From Nocardia kruczakiae NBRC 101016 (GTDB taxonomy: Bacteria; Actinomycetota; Actinomycetes; Mycobacteriales; Mycobacteriaceae): a DNA stretch of 64,000 nt. The stretch covers positions 1 through 64,000 of the forward strand of contig NZ_BDBL01000031.1 in NCBI RefSeq assembly GCF_001612965.1, in the 5' to 3' direction. The notes below the pieces were generated by a model. It saw only the letters and a program-made list of their open reading frames with translations. It was not told the DNA's origin and did not search any database. The translations under genes and the position numbers were made by a program. Position 1 is the first letter of the stretch. Each line of letters opens with the position of its first letter. Of this stretch, positions 47,488-56,253 are shown piece after piece.

Positions 47488-48057
47488 ATGGACCCGTCCG
47501 CCCCGCAGCCGTCCACCGCCGCCCTGCTCTCCGACGCGCAGATCGAGGAGCTTTCGCTCGCCCAGCGGCTCGAACTGGTCGCGCGCCTGCGGCCGGACCG
47601 GGTACGGCCGAATCCCCGCCGGGTGCGCGTGGCGCGCGGGCTGCGGTTGTCGCTGATGGTCGGCGGCTCGGTCGCGATGATTCCGTGGCTGGTCTATCTC
47701 GGACTCACGCTGCCGCAGGAGTACAACGCGAACAACTGGTCCCTCGTGTGGATCGGATTCGACATTCTGCTGGTGGTGATGATGGCGACCACCGCCTATC
47801 TCGGCTGGCGGCGCCGGGCACTGCTCATCCTGCCCGCCTTCGGCACCGGCGTCCTGCTGCTGGCGGACGCCTGGTTCGACACGACGACCGCCGGCCCCGA
47901 CGACATCCGGGTGTCGATCGCGACGGCCGTACTGGCCGAAGTCCCGCTCGCGGTGCTGCTGCTCACCGGGGCGCTGGCCCTGTTCCGCTACCTCGTCCTC
48001 GCCAATCCCCTGCACGATCCGGCCGAATCACCCTGGCGGGCCCGGCTGCCGTTCTGA
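47488..48057 (+). CDS. Membrane protein of unknown function within the cob block
   Basis: A 189-residue protein with a ~50-residue cytoplasmic N-terminus containing an LSDAQIEELSLAQRLELVAR amphipathic helix, then four hydrophobic helices at ~55-75, ~85-103, ~108-125 and ~145-168, ending in a basic tail. It resembles the conserved membrane proteins of unknown function in Nocardia and Mycobacterium and shows no cobalamin-binding motif. It sits 67 bases after cobG and 93 bases before cobH on the same strand, so it may be co-transcribed. Confidence 0.72.
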   Translation: MDPSAPQPSTAALLSDAQIEELSLAQRLELVARLRPDRVRPNPRRVRVARGLRLSLMVGGSVAMIPWLVYLGLTLPQEYNANNWSLVWIGFDILLVVMMATTAYLGWRRRALLILPAFGTGVLLLADAWFDTTTAGPDDIRVSIATAVLAEVPLAVLLLTGALALFRYLVLANPLHDPAESPWRARLPF

Positions 48058-48150
48058 GGTCGCGGGCCGGGCGCCCGAGGTTGCGGACCGGGCGGTGACT
48101 CGCCCACGCTGCCGCTCGGGGCCCGGATTCCCACCGCTAGGGTGATGCCC

Positions 48151-48786
48151 ATGTCCGATGTGCGTACCAGCTACCTCACCGACGGGGCCGAGATCTATCG
48201 GCGCTCGTTCGCGACGATCCGGGCCGAAGCCGATCTGGCGCGGTTCCCGGCCGATGTCGCGCAGGTGGTGGTGCGCATGATCCACGCGTGCGGACAGGTC
48301 GATCTGACCACCGATATCTCCCACACCCCGCGGGTCGTGGCGGCGGCCCGCACCGCCCTGCGCGCCGGCGCGCCGATCCTGTGCGACGCCACCATGGCCG
48401 CCTCCGGCGTCACACGCAAACGTCTGCCCGCCGACAACGACGTGCTGTGCCTGCTCGCCGATCCGCGCGTACCGCAGCTCGCACAGGAAATCGGCAATAC
48501 GAGATCGGCTGCGGCACTGGAACTGTGGCGCGATCGGCTCGACGGCGCCGTGGTCGCGATCGGCAATGCCCCGACCGCGCTGTTCCATCTGCTGGACATG
48601 CTCGACGCGGGCGCACCCCGTCCCGCAGCGGTGCTGGGAATCCCGGTGGGCTTCGTCGGCGCCGCCGAATCCAAACAGGCCCTGGCCGAATACGGTGGCG
48701 TCGAGTACCTCACCGTGCACGGCCGGCGCGGCGGCAGCGCCATCACCGCCGCCGCCCTCAACGCGATCGCGAGTGAGCAGGAATGA
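48151..48786 (+). CDS. cobH: Precorrin-8X methylmutase CobH
   Basis: A 211-residue enzyme that moves the C11 methyl group to C12 to give hydrogenobyrinate. The catalytic-histidine strand MIHACGQVDLTTDI is present (residues ~43-56), along with GAPILCDATMAASGVTRKRL and LGIPVGFVGAAESKQAL. ATG 48151 is preferred over ATG 48145 and GTG 48142 because TAGGGT at 48138-48143 lies seven bases upstream, a leaderless pattern. Its stop overlaps the cobIJ start as ATGA, so the two are translationally coupled. Confidence 0.95.
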   Translation: MSDVRTSYLTDGAEIYRRSFATIRAEADLARFPADVAQVVVRMIHACGQVDLTTDISHTPRVVAAARTALRAGAPILCDATMAASGVTRKRLPADNDVLCLLADPRVPQLAQEIGNTRSAAALELWRDRLDGAVVAIGNAPTALFHLLDMLDAGAPRPAAVLGIPVGFVGAAESKQALAEYGGVEYLTVHGRRGGSAITAAALNAIASEQE

Positions 48787-50438
48787 GCGCTCAGGGTGCG
48801 GAGGAGGCAGCGCGCGTAACCACGGAGCGCCCGAGCTCATTCCTCGACGGGCACAGAATGAGCGCGCCCGGAAAACTGTGGGGTGTGGGTCTCGGCCCCG
48901 GCGACCCGGAACTGGTGACGGTGAAGGCGGCCCGCATCATCGAATCGGCCGATGTCATCGCCTTCCACAGCGCCCGCCACGGTCGCAGCATCTCGCGCTC
49001 GATCGCGGCGCCGTATATGCGACCCGGCCAGCTGGAGGAACATCTCGTCTATCCGGTGACCACCGAGACCACCGACCATCCGGGCGGCTATCAGGGCGCG
49101 ATCGACGAATTCTACGAACGCGCCGCCGACCTGCTGGCCGCCCATCTGGCCGCGGGCCGCACCGTCGCGCTGCTCGCGGCCGGCGATCCGCTGTTCTACA
49201 GCTCGTATATGCATATGCACCGGCGCCTGGCCGACCGGTTCCCCGCGGAGATCATCCCGGGCATCACCTCGGTCAGCGCCGCCTCGGCCGCGCTCGGCAC
49301 ACCGCTGGTGGAGGGTGAGCAGGTGCTGACGGTGCTGCCCGGGACCATGCCGCCGGATCAGCTCGCCGAACGCCTCGCCGATGCCGACGCCGCGGCGATC
49401 ATGAAACTCGGCCGCACCTATCCCGGTGTGCGGCAAGCGTTGTCGAAGGCCGGCCGGCTCGACGACGCCTACTATGTGGAGCGCGCCAGCACCGGGCGGC
49501 AGCGGATCCTGCGCGCCGCCGACGTCTCCGACGCCGACGTGCCGTATTTCGCCATCACCGTGGTGCCCGGACCTGCCCCGACCACCGAGATACCGTTCAC
49601 CACCGCCGAACCCGCTGCGGCCCAGGATGTTTCGCCCGCCTCCCCCGTTCCCGAGGTCGGTGAGGTCGTGGTCGTGGGACTGGGACCCGGCTCCGCGCAG
49701 TGGACCACGCCCGAGGTCACCCGCGCCCTTGCGGCGGCGACCGACATCGTCGGCTACACCACCTACGTGAATCGGGTGCCGGTCCGCCCCGGGCAGCGCC
49801 GCCATCTCAGCGACAACCGGGTCGAATCCGAACGCGCCGCCATGGCCTTGGATCTGGCGAAATCCGGCGCCCGCGTGGTGGTCGTGTCCTCCGGCGACCC
49901 CGGGGTGTTCGCGATGGCCGCCGCGGTCGTCGAGGAATCCGCGGATCCGCAATGGCGTGACGTGCCCGTGCGGGTACTGCCCGGCGTCACCGCGGCCAGT
50001 GCCGTCGCCGCCCGCATCGGCGCGCCCCTCGGTCACGACTTCGCGATGATCTCGCTCTCGGACCGCCTCAAGCCGTGGGAGACCGTGGCGCAACGCATTT
50101 CGGCGATCGCCGCCGCCGATATGGCGATCGCGATCTACAACCCGGCCTCCACCCAGCGGCGGTGGCAGGTGGGCGCCCTGCGCGAGCTCGTTCTCGAGCA
50201 CCGCGGCCCGGACACACCGGTGGTCCTCGGCCGCGACGTCGGTGGGCCGACCGAATCGGTGCGCGTGACGACCCTGGCCGAGCTGAACCCGGACGAGGTC
50301 GACATGCGCACACTCCTCATCATCGGCGCCTCCACCACCGCCACCGTGGAGACCCCCTACGGGACAAGGGTTTTCACGTCGCGGCGGTACGGCCAGGCCG
50401 TACGGGACAACTCGGCGTCGGTCGCGGCCGACCGGTAG
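48783..50438 (+). CDS. cobIJ: Fused precorrin-2 C20- and precorrin-3B C17-methyltransferase CobIJ
   Basis: A 551-residue two-domain SAM-dependent methyltransferase. Residues ~30-265 are CobI/CbiL (WGVGLGPGDPELVTVKAARI, LLAAGDPLFYSSYMHMHRRL), acting at C20 of precorrin-2. Residues ~295-540 are CobJ/CbiH (VVVVGLGPGSAQWTTPEVTR, SSGDPGVFAMAAAVVEE, IYNPASTQRRWQVG), acting at C17 with ring contraction of precorrin-3B. A ~30-residue proline-rich linker separates them. The fusion is also found in Mycobacterium. ATG 48783 overlaps the cobH stop; a second ATG at 48858 would remove a 25-residue tail without family character. Confidence 0.95.
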   Translation: MSAQGAEEAARVTTERPSSFLDGHRMSAPGKLWGVGLGPGDPELVTVKAARIIESADVIAFHSARHGRSISRSIAAPYMRPGQLEEHLVYPVTTETTDHPGGYQGAIDEFYERAADLLAAHLAAGRTVALLAAGDPLFYSSYMHMHRRLADRFPAEIIPGITSVSAASAALGTPLVEGEQVLTVLPGTMPPDQLAERLADADAAAIMKLGRTYPGVRQALSKAGRLDDAYYVERASTGRQRILRAADVSDADVPYFAITVVPGPAPTTEIPFTTAEPAAAQDVSPASPVPEVGEVVVVGLGPGSAQWTTPEVTRALAAATDIVGYTTYVNRVPVRPGQRRHLSDNRVESERAAMALDLAKSGARVVVVSSGDPGVFAMAAAVVEESADPQWRDVPVRVLPGVTAASAVAARIGAPLGHDFAMISLSDRLKPWETVAQRISAIAAADMAIAIYNPASTQRRWQVGALRELVLEHRGPDTPVVLGRDVGGPTESVRVTTLAELNPDEVDMRTLLIIGASTTATVETPYGTRVFTSRRYGQAVRDNSASVAADR

Positions 50439-50585
50439 GACGGCCGCCGCGAGCGCCGAGCATGTCTGCCGGACGATGGTGCAGTGCGGGCTCGGCGTCT
50501 GATCGAAGGCGCCGACACCAAGACCAAGCTGACCCCGTCTTCACCGACAGCGGTCACTCAGCCGGGCCCGTGTAGCAGTCGTCAG

Positions 50586-51692
50586 TCATTTCGGTTCGGG
50601 GTATGGATTGCCGAACCTGAGCCGAATTGCGTTCCAGGGCTGAGCGAACGGTGCGCGCATGTCACGGTAGGGCGACATGCGCGGCAACCAGGAGCGCGCG
50701 AGGGGCGCTGCGGGGCGGAGCAGGTGGCGGTACCACCCCACTTTCGCGCGAATTTCGTCGAGCATGCCGGGCCAGGAATGGCGCTGGAATGCGAGGACTT
50801 GCTGGGACCGGTCGGTGTCGACCCAGTCGGTGGTGAACCAGTCCTCGTCGTTGTCCGGGTTGCCTGTTGCACCAGCGGGGAACACATCACCCAAACCCAG
50901 TGCACCGGTGACGGATCCGACCACGTCGTGTTGACGTTGCCGATGTGAGGGGTCGCCGGCGATGAGGAAGATCTCCCGCGTCGCAGTCACCGTCGAAGCG
51001 GACACGAACGCAGCGGCGACGTCTCGGACATCCACGGTGTGGATCCGGCCGTCCGCCGGCAGCGCGGCCGCGAAATGAAGCATGTCGGTGTTGATGGCCA
51101 GTCCCCCGCCGACGGACAGCACTCCCCCGAGCCTGAGAACGACCCATTCCAGTGATGACGTGCGCACCAACTCCTCCGCTGCCGCCTTATGCGTTCCGTA
51201 GACGTCGATCGGCCGGATCGGCGTATCGGGTGCGAGTACGGCGTCGGTGCGATGCGGGTTTCGGGGACCATAGACGGCGATACTGGAGGCTTGCACGAAT
51301 CGCGGTGCGGTGGACAACTTCTCGGCCGCGCGCAGCAGCGCGGCGGTCGCGTCGACATTCACCGCGCGGGCCAGATCGGGATGGCGATAGCACAGCGGTG
51401 GGATGATCGCGGCGAGGTGCACGATTCCACGAGGAACGACGGTGGCAACCAAATTGTCCACCTGTTCCGGGTCAGTCAGGTCGGCCCAGTGGACTCCCAG
51501 CCGAGGTGCGGTGAGCGTGCGCGCCACACGCCGGTTCCCGGGCAGGTCCAGGTCGGTGGCCACCACCTCCTCGCCCGCCTCGAGCAATCGCCGGACGGTC
51601 GCCCTGCCAACCAGGCCGCATGCGCCGGTCACCAGCACGGGTCCGGTTCGGGGTTCGTTCGGATCGGTCCCTGCCCCGGAGTATGAAGTCAT
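50586..51692 (-). CDS. Extended SDR, NAD-dependent epimerase/dehydratase-like
   Basis: A 368-residue extended short-chain dehydrogenase. The NAD site is VTGACGLVGRATVRRLLEAG (residues ~20-39) with the acidic ATDLDL at the second strand, favouring NAD. The catalytic site is YGTHKAAAEELV (YxxxK) with the serine in QASSIAVYGP. The C-terminal ~80 residues include a ring-of-basic segment (RSWLPRMSPYRDMRAPFAQP) not typical of sugar epimerases. Substrates could be a sterol, terpenoid or sugar. It is the last gene on the minus strand after the NorD-hypothetical pair, separated by ~112 bases and a short open frame. It lacks a good ribosome binding site. Confidence 0.85.
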   Translation of the reverse strand: MTSYSGAGTDPNEPRTGPVLVTGACGLVGRATVRRLLEAGEEVVATDLDLPGNRRVARTLTAPRLGVHWADLTDPEQVDNLVATVVPRGIVHLAAIIPPLCYRHPDLARAVNVDATAALLRAAEKLSTAPRFVQASSIAVYGPRNPHRTDAVLAPDTPIRPIDVYGTHKAAAEELVRTSSLEWVVLRLGGVLSVGGGLAINTDMLHFAAALPADGRIHTVDVRDVAAAFVSASTVTATREIFLIAGDPSHRQRQHDVVGSVTGALGLGDVFPAGATGNPDNDEDWFTTDWVDTDRSQQVLAFQRHSWPGMLDEIRAKVGWYRHLLRPAAPLARSWLPRMSPYRDMRAPFAQPWNAIRLRFGNPYPEPK

Positions 51693-51701
51693 GAATGTGT
51701 C

Positions 51702-51773
51702 CTAATCGGTCCGCGGTGTGTGGCGGTCGAAGTGGTAGCGGGGGCGATCGGTGTATGCACGTTCGGCCGTCAT
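51702..51773 (-). CDS. 23-residue open frame directly upstream of the SDR gene
   Basis: ATG 51773 has an AGGAAAG ribosome-binding-like sequence and opens a frame with YTDRPRYHFDRHTPRTD as its last residues, ending in TAG nine bases before the SDR start codon. FDRHTP followed by a tyrosine is common near the N-terminus of some P450s, so it could be the stump of a deleted gene. It could equally be a leader peptide for translational coupling, or chance. Confidence 0.3.
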   Translation of the reverse strand: MTAERAYTDRPRYHFDRHTPRTD

Positions 51774-51804
51774 GATGTCTTTCCTGGGCGGTGTCTGGGC
51801 TGTA

Positions 51805-52419
51805 TCACTCGCCAGTGATCAGGGATCGGCCGTGCACAGCTGTCGTGGGCCGTGTTTCGGCCACCGCACGGAACGACTCGATACGCGGGTCCGGATTGCC
51901 GGTGGCCGTACCCGCTCTGCGCGTGGCGAGGGCATGGGCGCGGGCTTTGAATGCCAGCGCGGCGAGGCTCGGCTGATGGTGCAGCGGCTTGGTGCATCGC
52001 AGCAGGGCGGGATCGTGGACATCGCCCCACAGCGTCGTTCCGGGGTGGCTGGTGTCGAGGCACCTCATGATCCAGCGGCGTACCGGTTCGTCGAACGTTC
52101 TCTCGTCACCGACGATCGCCAACTGCTGTGGAACGATGTCGTGCGAGAACGGTGTCACATTCGCGAGGTCGATGAGGCTGGCGCCGAGCACACGCAGCGG
52201 CGCTGGATCGACCGGTCGAGCGATCAGGACCGAAACATCGCAGCCGGCGATGGCGTGGTCGAACAGCCATCCTCCGGCCAGATCGACCACCTGTTCCACC
52301 TGGTGGGCCACGACGACCACCGATGCGCGCAGGTTGCGCCGGAACGCATGGGTGAGAGCGTCGACCGTGAGTGCGTCGCGAGCGCGCTGGAGTGGCACTA
52401 CATCCATCGAAACGTCCAT
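51805..52419 (-). CDS. Unknown protein in the NorQ/NorD operon
   Basis: A 204-residue cytosolic protein with no recognised domain. It has no signal peptide, transmembrane segment or cysteine cluster. The middle part alternates hydrophobic strands (ASVVVVAHQVEQVVDLAGGW, DVSVLIARPVDPAPLRVLGA) in a possible Rossmann-like alpha/beta fold and ends in an arginine-rich helix. ATG 52419 is preferred for its ACGGGAAGAA ribosome binding site; a GTG at 52443, one base after the norD-like stop, would add eight residues. It follows the NorD-like gene, so it is probably part of that operon. Confidence 0.62.
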   Translation of the reverse strand: MDVSMDVVPLQRARDALTVDALTHAFRRNLRASVVVVAHQVEQVVDLAGGWLFDHAIAGCDVSVLIARPVDPAPLRVLGASLIDLANVTPFSHDIVPQQLAIVGDERTFDEPVRRWIMRCLDTSHPGTTLWGDVHDPALLRCTKPLHHQPSLAALAFKARAHALATRRAGTATGNPDPRIESFRAVAETRPTTAVHGRSLITGE

Positions 52420-52444
52420 TTCTTCCCGTTTTCCGAGCGGCACG

Positions 52445-54124
52445 TCATGTCCGCGCCGGTGTCGGTGCGCCGTGTTCGCGCAGCGAGGCCAGGAACAGGT
52501 CGTCCATTCGCGGGCTCAGCTCGGCGAGAGTAGCGGCGCTCGCATGGCCCGCGGAGCCGAATACGCGTTCGAGCGCTTCGGTGTCGGTGGCCGTGCCGAG
52601 CGACAAGCACAAGCATCCGACGCCGTCGGCGCGGAGTTCTTCGAGTGCCTTGTGGGCGTCGGCTTCGGCGTAGCGGCCTTCGTAGCCGTCGTCGTAGGGG
52701 AAACCGTCCGACAACACGAGCAACAGCCGATTGCGTGTCCCCGCTTGGGTTTTGAGGATTTCTCCCGCGCCCCGGATACCAGCGCCCAGACGCGTGTAGC
52801 TGGACGGCTGGAGCTGGTTGAGCCTGGCTCGCCCGACCGCGCTGAACCGCTGCCCGAACGTTTTGATCGCCGGGAGATGCACCGCGTGGCGGCCCTGGGA
52901 TCGGAACGCGTACACCGCGACGCGGTCGCCGAGCTCTTCGAGGGTGACCGCAAGCGTGGCGGCCGCGCGGCGCTGATGGTCGTGGACGGCAAGGCCGTCG
53001 GGGTCGGTATCGGTGGCCGAGCCCGAGGCGTCCAGCAGGATCAGGACACCGAGATCGCGTTCGAGTTTGCGGTGCTCGCGGTAGACGTGCTCGGGCGGCG
53101 AGTGGCCCGAGCGCAGATCGACGAACAGGTCGATCAGCGCCTCCAGGTCGAGTTCGTCTCCGTCTGGGCGGCCCCGAAGAGCCTTGGGGCCCAAGCCGAC
53201 TCGGGCCAGGCGACGCCGCAGCACGTCGTCGGCCGGGATACCGGCGGCCGCGATGTCGGCGTCGCCGGTGAAGGGGAAGTCGATGACCCGGCACCACTCG
53301 GGACGGTAGCGCCGATGGTGGACATCCCATTCCGGATACAGGGCCCCGCCCACGCCGACCGCGGCGCCGGGCTTGCCGTCGTCGGTGAAATGGATCCGCG
53401 CGGGCAGCGGCCGCGCCTGCACCCCGACCATGCGAGCGCGACGCACCGCCCGCACGGGCGCCTCGGCACCGGCCGGCCCGTCCCCGGCCGATCTCGAGCT
53501 GCCGGATTGTTTGCGGAAGAAGTCCATCAGGGTGCGTGAGCTGAACAGCGGATTCTCGAACAGTTTCGCGATCTTGCTGTCCCCGGACTGCTCGGTGTCA
53601 CCGTCGTCGTCGGCCTCGGGCACGTCGAGGGGATCGAATTCCAGTCGGAGCTCGCGGTCGGTGGGCCGCCCGCCCACGCCGGCGACAGGAGCCAGCAGGC
53701 GAGACGGTTTGATGACGCCGAACCATTCCGGCGGGTCGGCGACCGCACTGCGGCCCTTGGCCACCACCAGCGACTCCTCCGCCGTGGATGTGCGTGGCGG
53801 GCCACCGAGATCCGACTCCGCGACGAGCGGAACACGGGCGGCGAGCTCGGCGAGAACCCGGTTGCCTTCCAGGGCCAGATAACGGCGAGCGACCGCCGGC
53901 CGCGCCCGCAACGATTTCACCACCCGCAGATCCAGGCTTCCCGCACCGAGCAACGCGGCCTGCACCACGACCTCTCGGCGCTGATCGACCGGCGTGACGA
54001 AGATGGTCCGGCCGTTCGTGTGGGCCGCCGCCCCGGCGGGTGCCCGCGCGACCTCGACCGCCCGGCCGGCGAGGTGGGTCGCCAGCAAACGGAAGCGGTC
54101 GAGATCGCCGGTGTCGGCTGTCAT
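52445..54124 (-). CDS. NorD/CbbO-family vWA-domain protein
   Basis: A 559-residue cytosolic protein. The C-terminal ~200 residues are a von Willebrand factor A domain with an intact MIDAS: DASGS (~residue 364-368), the threonine of SYTRLG and the aspartate of VLSDGFPYDDG. The N-terminal ~340 residues include an acidic stretch (PEADDDGDTEQSGD) and the tryptophan/tyrosine-rich segment ALYPEWDVHHRRYRPEWCRV, as in NorD and CbbO. Such proteins pair with a NorQ/CbbQ AAA+ ATPase to activate metalloenzymes or Rubisco. Its ATG overlaps the ATPase stop (ATGA). No nitric oxide reductase or Rubisco is near; the client is unknown. Confidence 0.88.
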   Translation of the reverse strand: MTADTGDLDRFRLLATHLAGRAVEVARAPAGAAAHTNGRTIFVTPVDQRREVVVQAALLGAGSLDLRVVKSLRARPAVARRYLALEGNRVLAELAARVPLVAESDLGGPPRTSTAEESLVVAKGRSAVADPPEWFGVIKPSRLLAPVAGVGGRPTDRELRLEFDPLDVPEADDDGDTEQSGDSKIAKLFENPLFSSRTLMDFFRKQSGSSRSAGDGPAGAEAPVRAVRRARMVGVQARPLPARIHFTDDGKPGAAVGVGGALYPEWDVHHRRYRPEWCRVIDFPFTGDADIAAAGIPADDVLRRRLARVGLGPKALRGRPDGDELDLEALIDLFVDLRSGHSPPEHVYREHRKLERDLGVLILLDASGSATDTDPDGLAVHDHQRRAAATLAVTLEELGDRVAVYAFRSQGRHAVHLPAIKTFGQRFSAVGRARLNQLQPSSYTRLGAGIRGAGEILKTQAGTRNRLLLVLSDGFPYDDGYEGRYAEADAHKALEELRADGVGCLCLSLGTATDTEALERVFGSAGHASAATLAELSPRMDDLFLASLREHGAPTPART

Positions 54125-54939
54125 GAGCGGGGCAGTACGGCGTCGACGAGTTCGCCCAGGGCGCGGACGATCTCGTGGTCGTCGGAGAGCGCTTGCACGA
54201 CGGCCGCTTGGACGGCGCTGCGCAGGCTGAGCCCCTCGGCCACCAAACCGCCTGCCAGCACCAGCATTCGAGTGGACGACACCTCCCGCAGCGGCGAACC
54301 GTCCAGGTTGCGGATGGCGTTGCCCAAGGTGACCAGCGCACCCGCCGTCCTCGCGTCGATCCCGGCCTCGTGGGCGACCACCTCGGTCTCGATTTCGGCG
54401 GGCGGGAACCCGAGTTCGATCGCGACGAACCGCTGGCGCGTCGATTCCTTGAGGTTTTTCAACACGCTCTGATAGCCGGGGTTGTAGGAGATCACCAGCT
54501 GGAAGCCCGGCGCCGCCGGCAAGGTGGTGCCGAGCCGGTCGATGGGCAGTTCACGACGATGATCGGCGAGCGGGTGGATCACCACCGTGGTGTCCTGGCG
54601 TGCCTCCACCACCTCGTCCAGATAGAAGATGGCCCCGGCGCGCACGGCCCGCGTCAACGGTCCGTCCACCCACACCGTCTCGCCGCCCTTCAGCAGGAAC
54701 CGGCCGACCAGATCCGCCGACGTCATATCCTCGTGCCCGGCAACGGTGATCAGCTCGCGGTTCAGGCCGGTGGCCATCGCCTCCACGAAGCGCGTTTTCC
54801 CGCATCCGGTGGGGCCCTTCAGCAATACGGGCAGGCCGCGTCGCGCCGCGGCGCCGAAGACCTCCACCTCGTCACCGACAGCCATGTAGAAGGGCGGGGT
54901 CTCGGTGAGTGTGGCCGCGCGATGATTGTTGGTCGACAT
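54121..54939 (-). CDS. NorQ/CbbQ/NirQ-family AAA+ ATPase
   Basis: A 272-residue MoxR-group ATPase. Walker A is GPTGCGKT (~residues 41-48), Walker B IFYLDEVVEAR (~105-115), and the sensor segment VISYNPGYQSVLKNLKESTR is the diagnostic part of NorQ/CbbQ. The C-terminal CbbQ_C-like region follows. It would remodel a client together with the NorD-like partner encoded next. ATG 54939 is one base after the stop of the AveC-like gene, indicating translational coupling and the same promoter. In known systems the client is a metalloenzyme encoded nearby; the candidates here are AveC-like proteins or the oxygenases 6-8 kb away. Confidence 0.92.
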   Translation of the reverse strand: MSTNNHRAATLTETPPFYMAVGDEVEVFGAAARRGLPVLLKGPTGCGKTRFVEAMATGLNRELITVAGHEDMTSADLVGRFLLKGGETVWVDGPLTRAVRAGAIFYLDEVVEARQDTTVVIHPLADHRRELPIDRLGTTLPAAPGFQLVISYNPGYQSVLKNLKESTRQRFVAIELGFPPAEIETEVVAHEAGIDARTAGALVTLGNAIRNLDGSPLREVSSTRMLVLAGGLVAEGLSLRSAVQAAVVQALSDDHEIVRALGELVDAVLPRS

Positions 54940-54940
54940 C

Positions 54941-56113
54941 TCAATTTCCCCGATCGAACGGAACGGTTTTCGGAAGCTCGGTACCGGGCGGCAGTATCAA
55001 CCGGCCCTCCGGGTCGATGTAGCCGCTGTCTTTTCCGGGAATCGGCAGAACCGGATCGGGACACAGCCGTCCCGTCCCCTCGCCACAGATCCCCATGTCG
55101 AAATACGAGCGCTTCTGGATATCCTCGGGCCACGACTCCGCGTGCATGCCGAACCACTGGGCGGGAATGTTGTAGAACACGAAGAAGAAGACGCTGCATG
55201 CCGCGAAGATCGCGAGGAAACGCGTGAACTGCTGCTTCACGAATCCGCCCTGGATACGTTCCAGCCCACGTTCCACGAATGTGCGGCCGCGGTCGTCGGT
55301 GAAATAGCGCAGCGCGCACAGTCCCGCCTGCACACCACCCCACATCAACCCTTCATACAGCGGCCACTGGTAGTAGGTGCCGGCATTGATCGACAGCGAC
55401 TTGATCGCGCCCGGGTAGGTGAAAAGCCCCATCGGCATCAGGAACAAACCCTCGATGACGAAATCGAAGATGAACGTCCAAACGATCAGTACGCCGATCA
55501 ACCCGTAGTTGTTGATCCGCGGCCACTGTTTCTTGGCACGGCGCATGATCCAGCAGCCCAATATCGTGCACAGCAGCACCCCGTAGGAATAGCCCGGCGC
55601 GTTCATCAAGATGGGCTCGGCCATCATGCGACCGGGTTCCCCGTAGGAGTGCCAGCCCGGGACATACTGGACCCACGAGCCCATATTCCACATCCAGGTG
55701 TTATAGGTGCTCCAGGTGTTGAAGTAGTTCAGGAGCGGATCCTGAAACCACAACAACCCGCAGGCCACCAACAACATCCCGTCGAGCGTGATACGACGTT
55801 CACGCCGCCAGGGCCGGATGATGAAGTAATAGATGCCGACCGGAAGGCCGATGATGATCACAGCGGTCCACGTGATGAGGATCGCCTTCATGAAGGTCGG
55901 CGGGTCGCTGGGCCCCTTGGGCACGCGCTCGAAATACGGACCTGTCACCCACCGGATCCACACGTACAACTGAAAGGCCAGGATCAAGCCGCCGAGCACG
56001 GCCCAGATCCGGACGGGCTTGCTGGGAGACCGGACCTGTGAAGCCAATGCGGCCACATCACCGGCGGATTCGGTGACCACTGGCGAGGTCTTGCTGTCGG
56101 ACGGTCCACTCAT
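54941..56113 (-). CDS. AveC-like spirocyclase-family membrane protein 1
   Basis: A 390-residue integral membrane protein with about seven helices, beginning WAVLGGLILAFQLYVWIRWV. It matches the uncharacterised actinobacterial AveC-like (spirocyclase) proteins I remember from Mycobacterium and Nocardia, with conserved polar blocks in the loops: WFQDPLLNYFNTWSTYNTWM, NAPGYSYG, DFVIEGLFLMPMGLFTYPGA and YYQWPLYEGLMWGGVQAGLC. The carboxy tail CPDPVLPIPGKDSGYIDPEG is conserved with paralogue 2. AveC proper forms the spiroketal of avermectin; here the function is unknown. GAAGGAG precedes the start. A 15-bp near-palindrome at 56204-56218 lies upstream. Confidence 0.75.
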   Translation of the reverse strand: MSGPSDSKTSPVVTESAGDVAALASQVRSPSKPVRIWAVLGGLILAFQLYVWIRWVTGPYFERVPKGPSDPPTFMKAILITWTAVIIIGLPVGIYYFIIRPWRRERRITLDGMLLVACGLLWFQDPLLNYFNTWSTYNTWMWNMGSWVQYVPGWHSYGEPGRMMAEPILMNAPGYSYGVLLCTILGCWIMRRAKKQWPRINNYGLIGVLIVWTFIFDFVIEGLFLMPMGLFTYPGAIKSLSINAGTYYQWPLYEGLMWGGVQAGLCALRYFTDDRGRTFVERGLERIQGGFVKQQFTRFLAIFAACSVFFFVFYNIPAQWFGMHAESWPEDIQKRSYFDMGICGEGTGRLCPDPVLPIPGKDSGYIDPEGRLILPPGTELPKTVPFDRGN

Positions 56114-56203
56114 GACACCGTCTCCTTCTCGATCGGAGTGCCGGGGGGCCGCGTCGGCGTGAAATCGCCTCTGGCGGCGGTCGACTCAGTCAATATACCA
56201 ACG

Positions 56204-56218
56204 AGTATCTCAGAATCC
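56204..56218. promoter_or_regulatory. TetR box 1 (AveC-like gene 1 / tetR intergenic)
   Basis: AGTATCTCAGAATCC fits GGWATCTNAGWWTYC apart from its first base. It lies 91 bases upstream of AveC-like gene 1 and 22 bases upstream of the tetR -10. Two further copies lie in front of AveC-like gene 2. Confidence 0.7.
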
Positions 56219-56240
56219 AATGGGTAGCCAGGAGACTCGG

Positions 56241-56246
56241 TAGAGT
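56241..56246 (+). promoter_or_regulatory. -10 hexamer of the cluster TetR gene
   Basis: TAGAGT ends seven bases before ATG 56254. It implies a leaderless transcript and puts TetR box 1 at about -36 to -50 relative to the start. Confidence 0.5.
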
Positions 56247-56253
56247 GATCAGC

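Noticed and set aside
56113..56245. Inverted repeat reading of the TetR box region as a terminator.
   Set aside because: It lies between divergent gene starts, has no stable long stem, and recurs upstream of AveC-like gene 2, so an operator is the better explanation.
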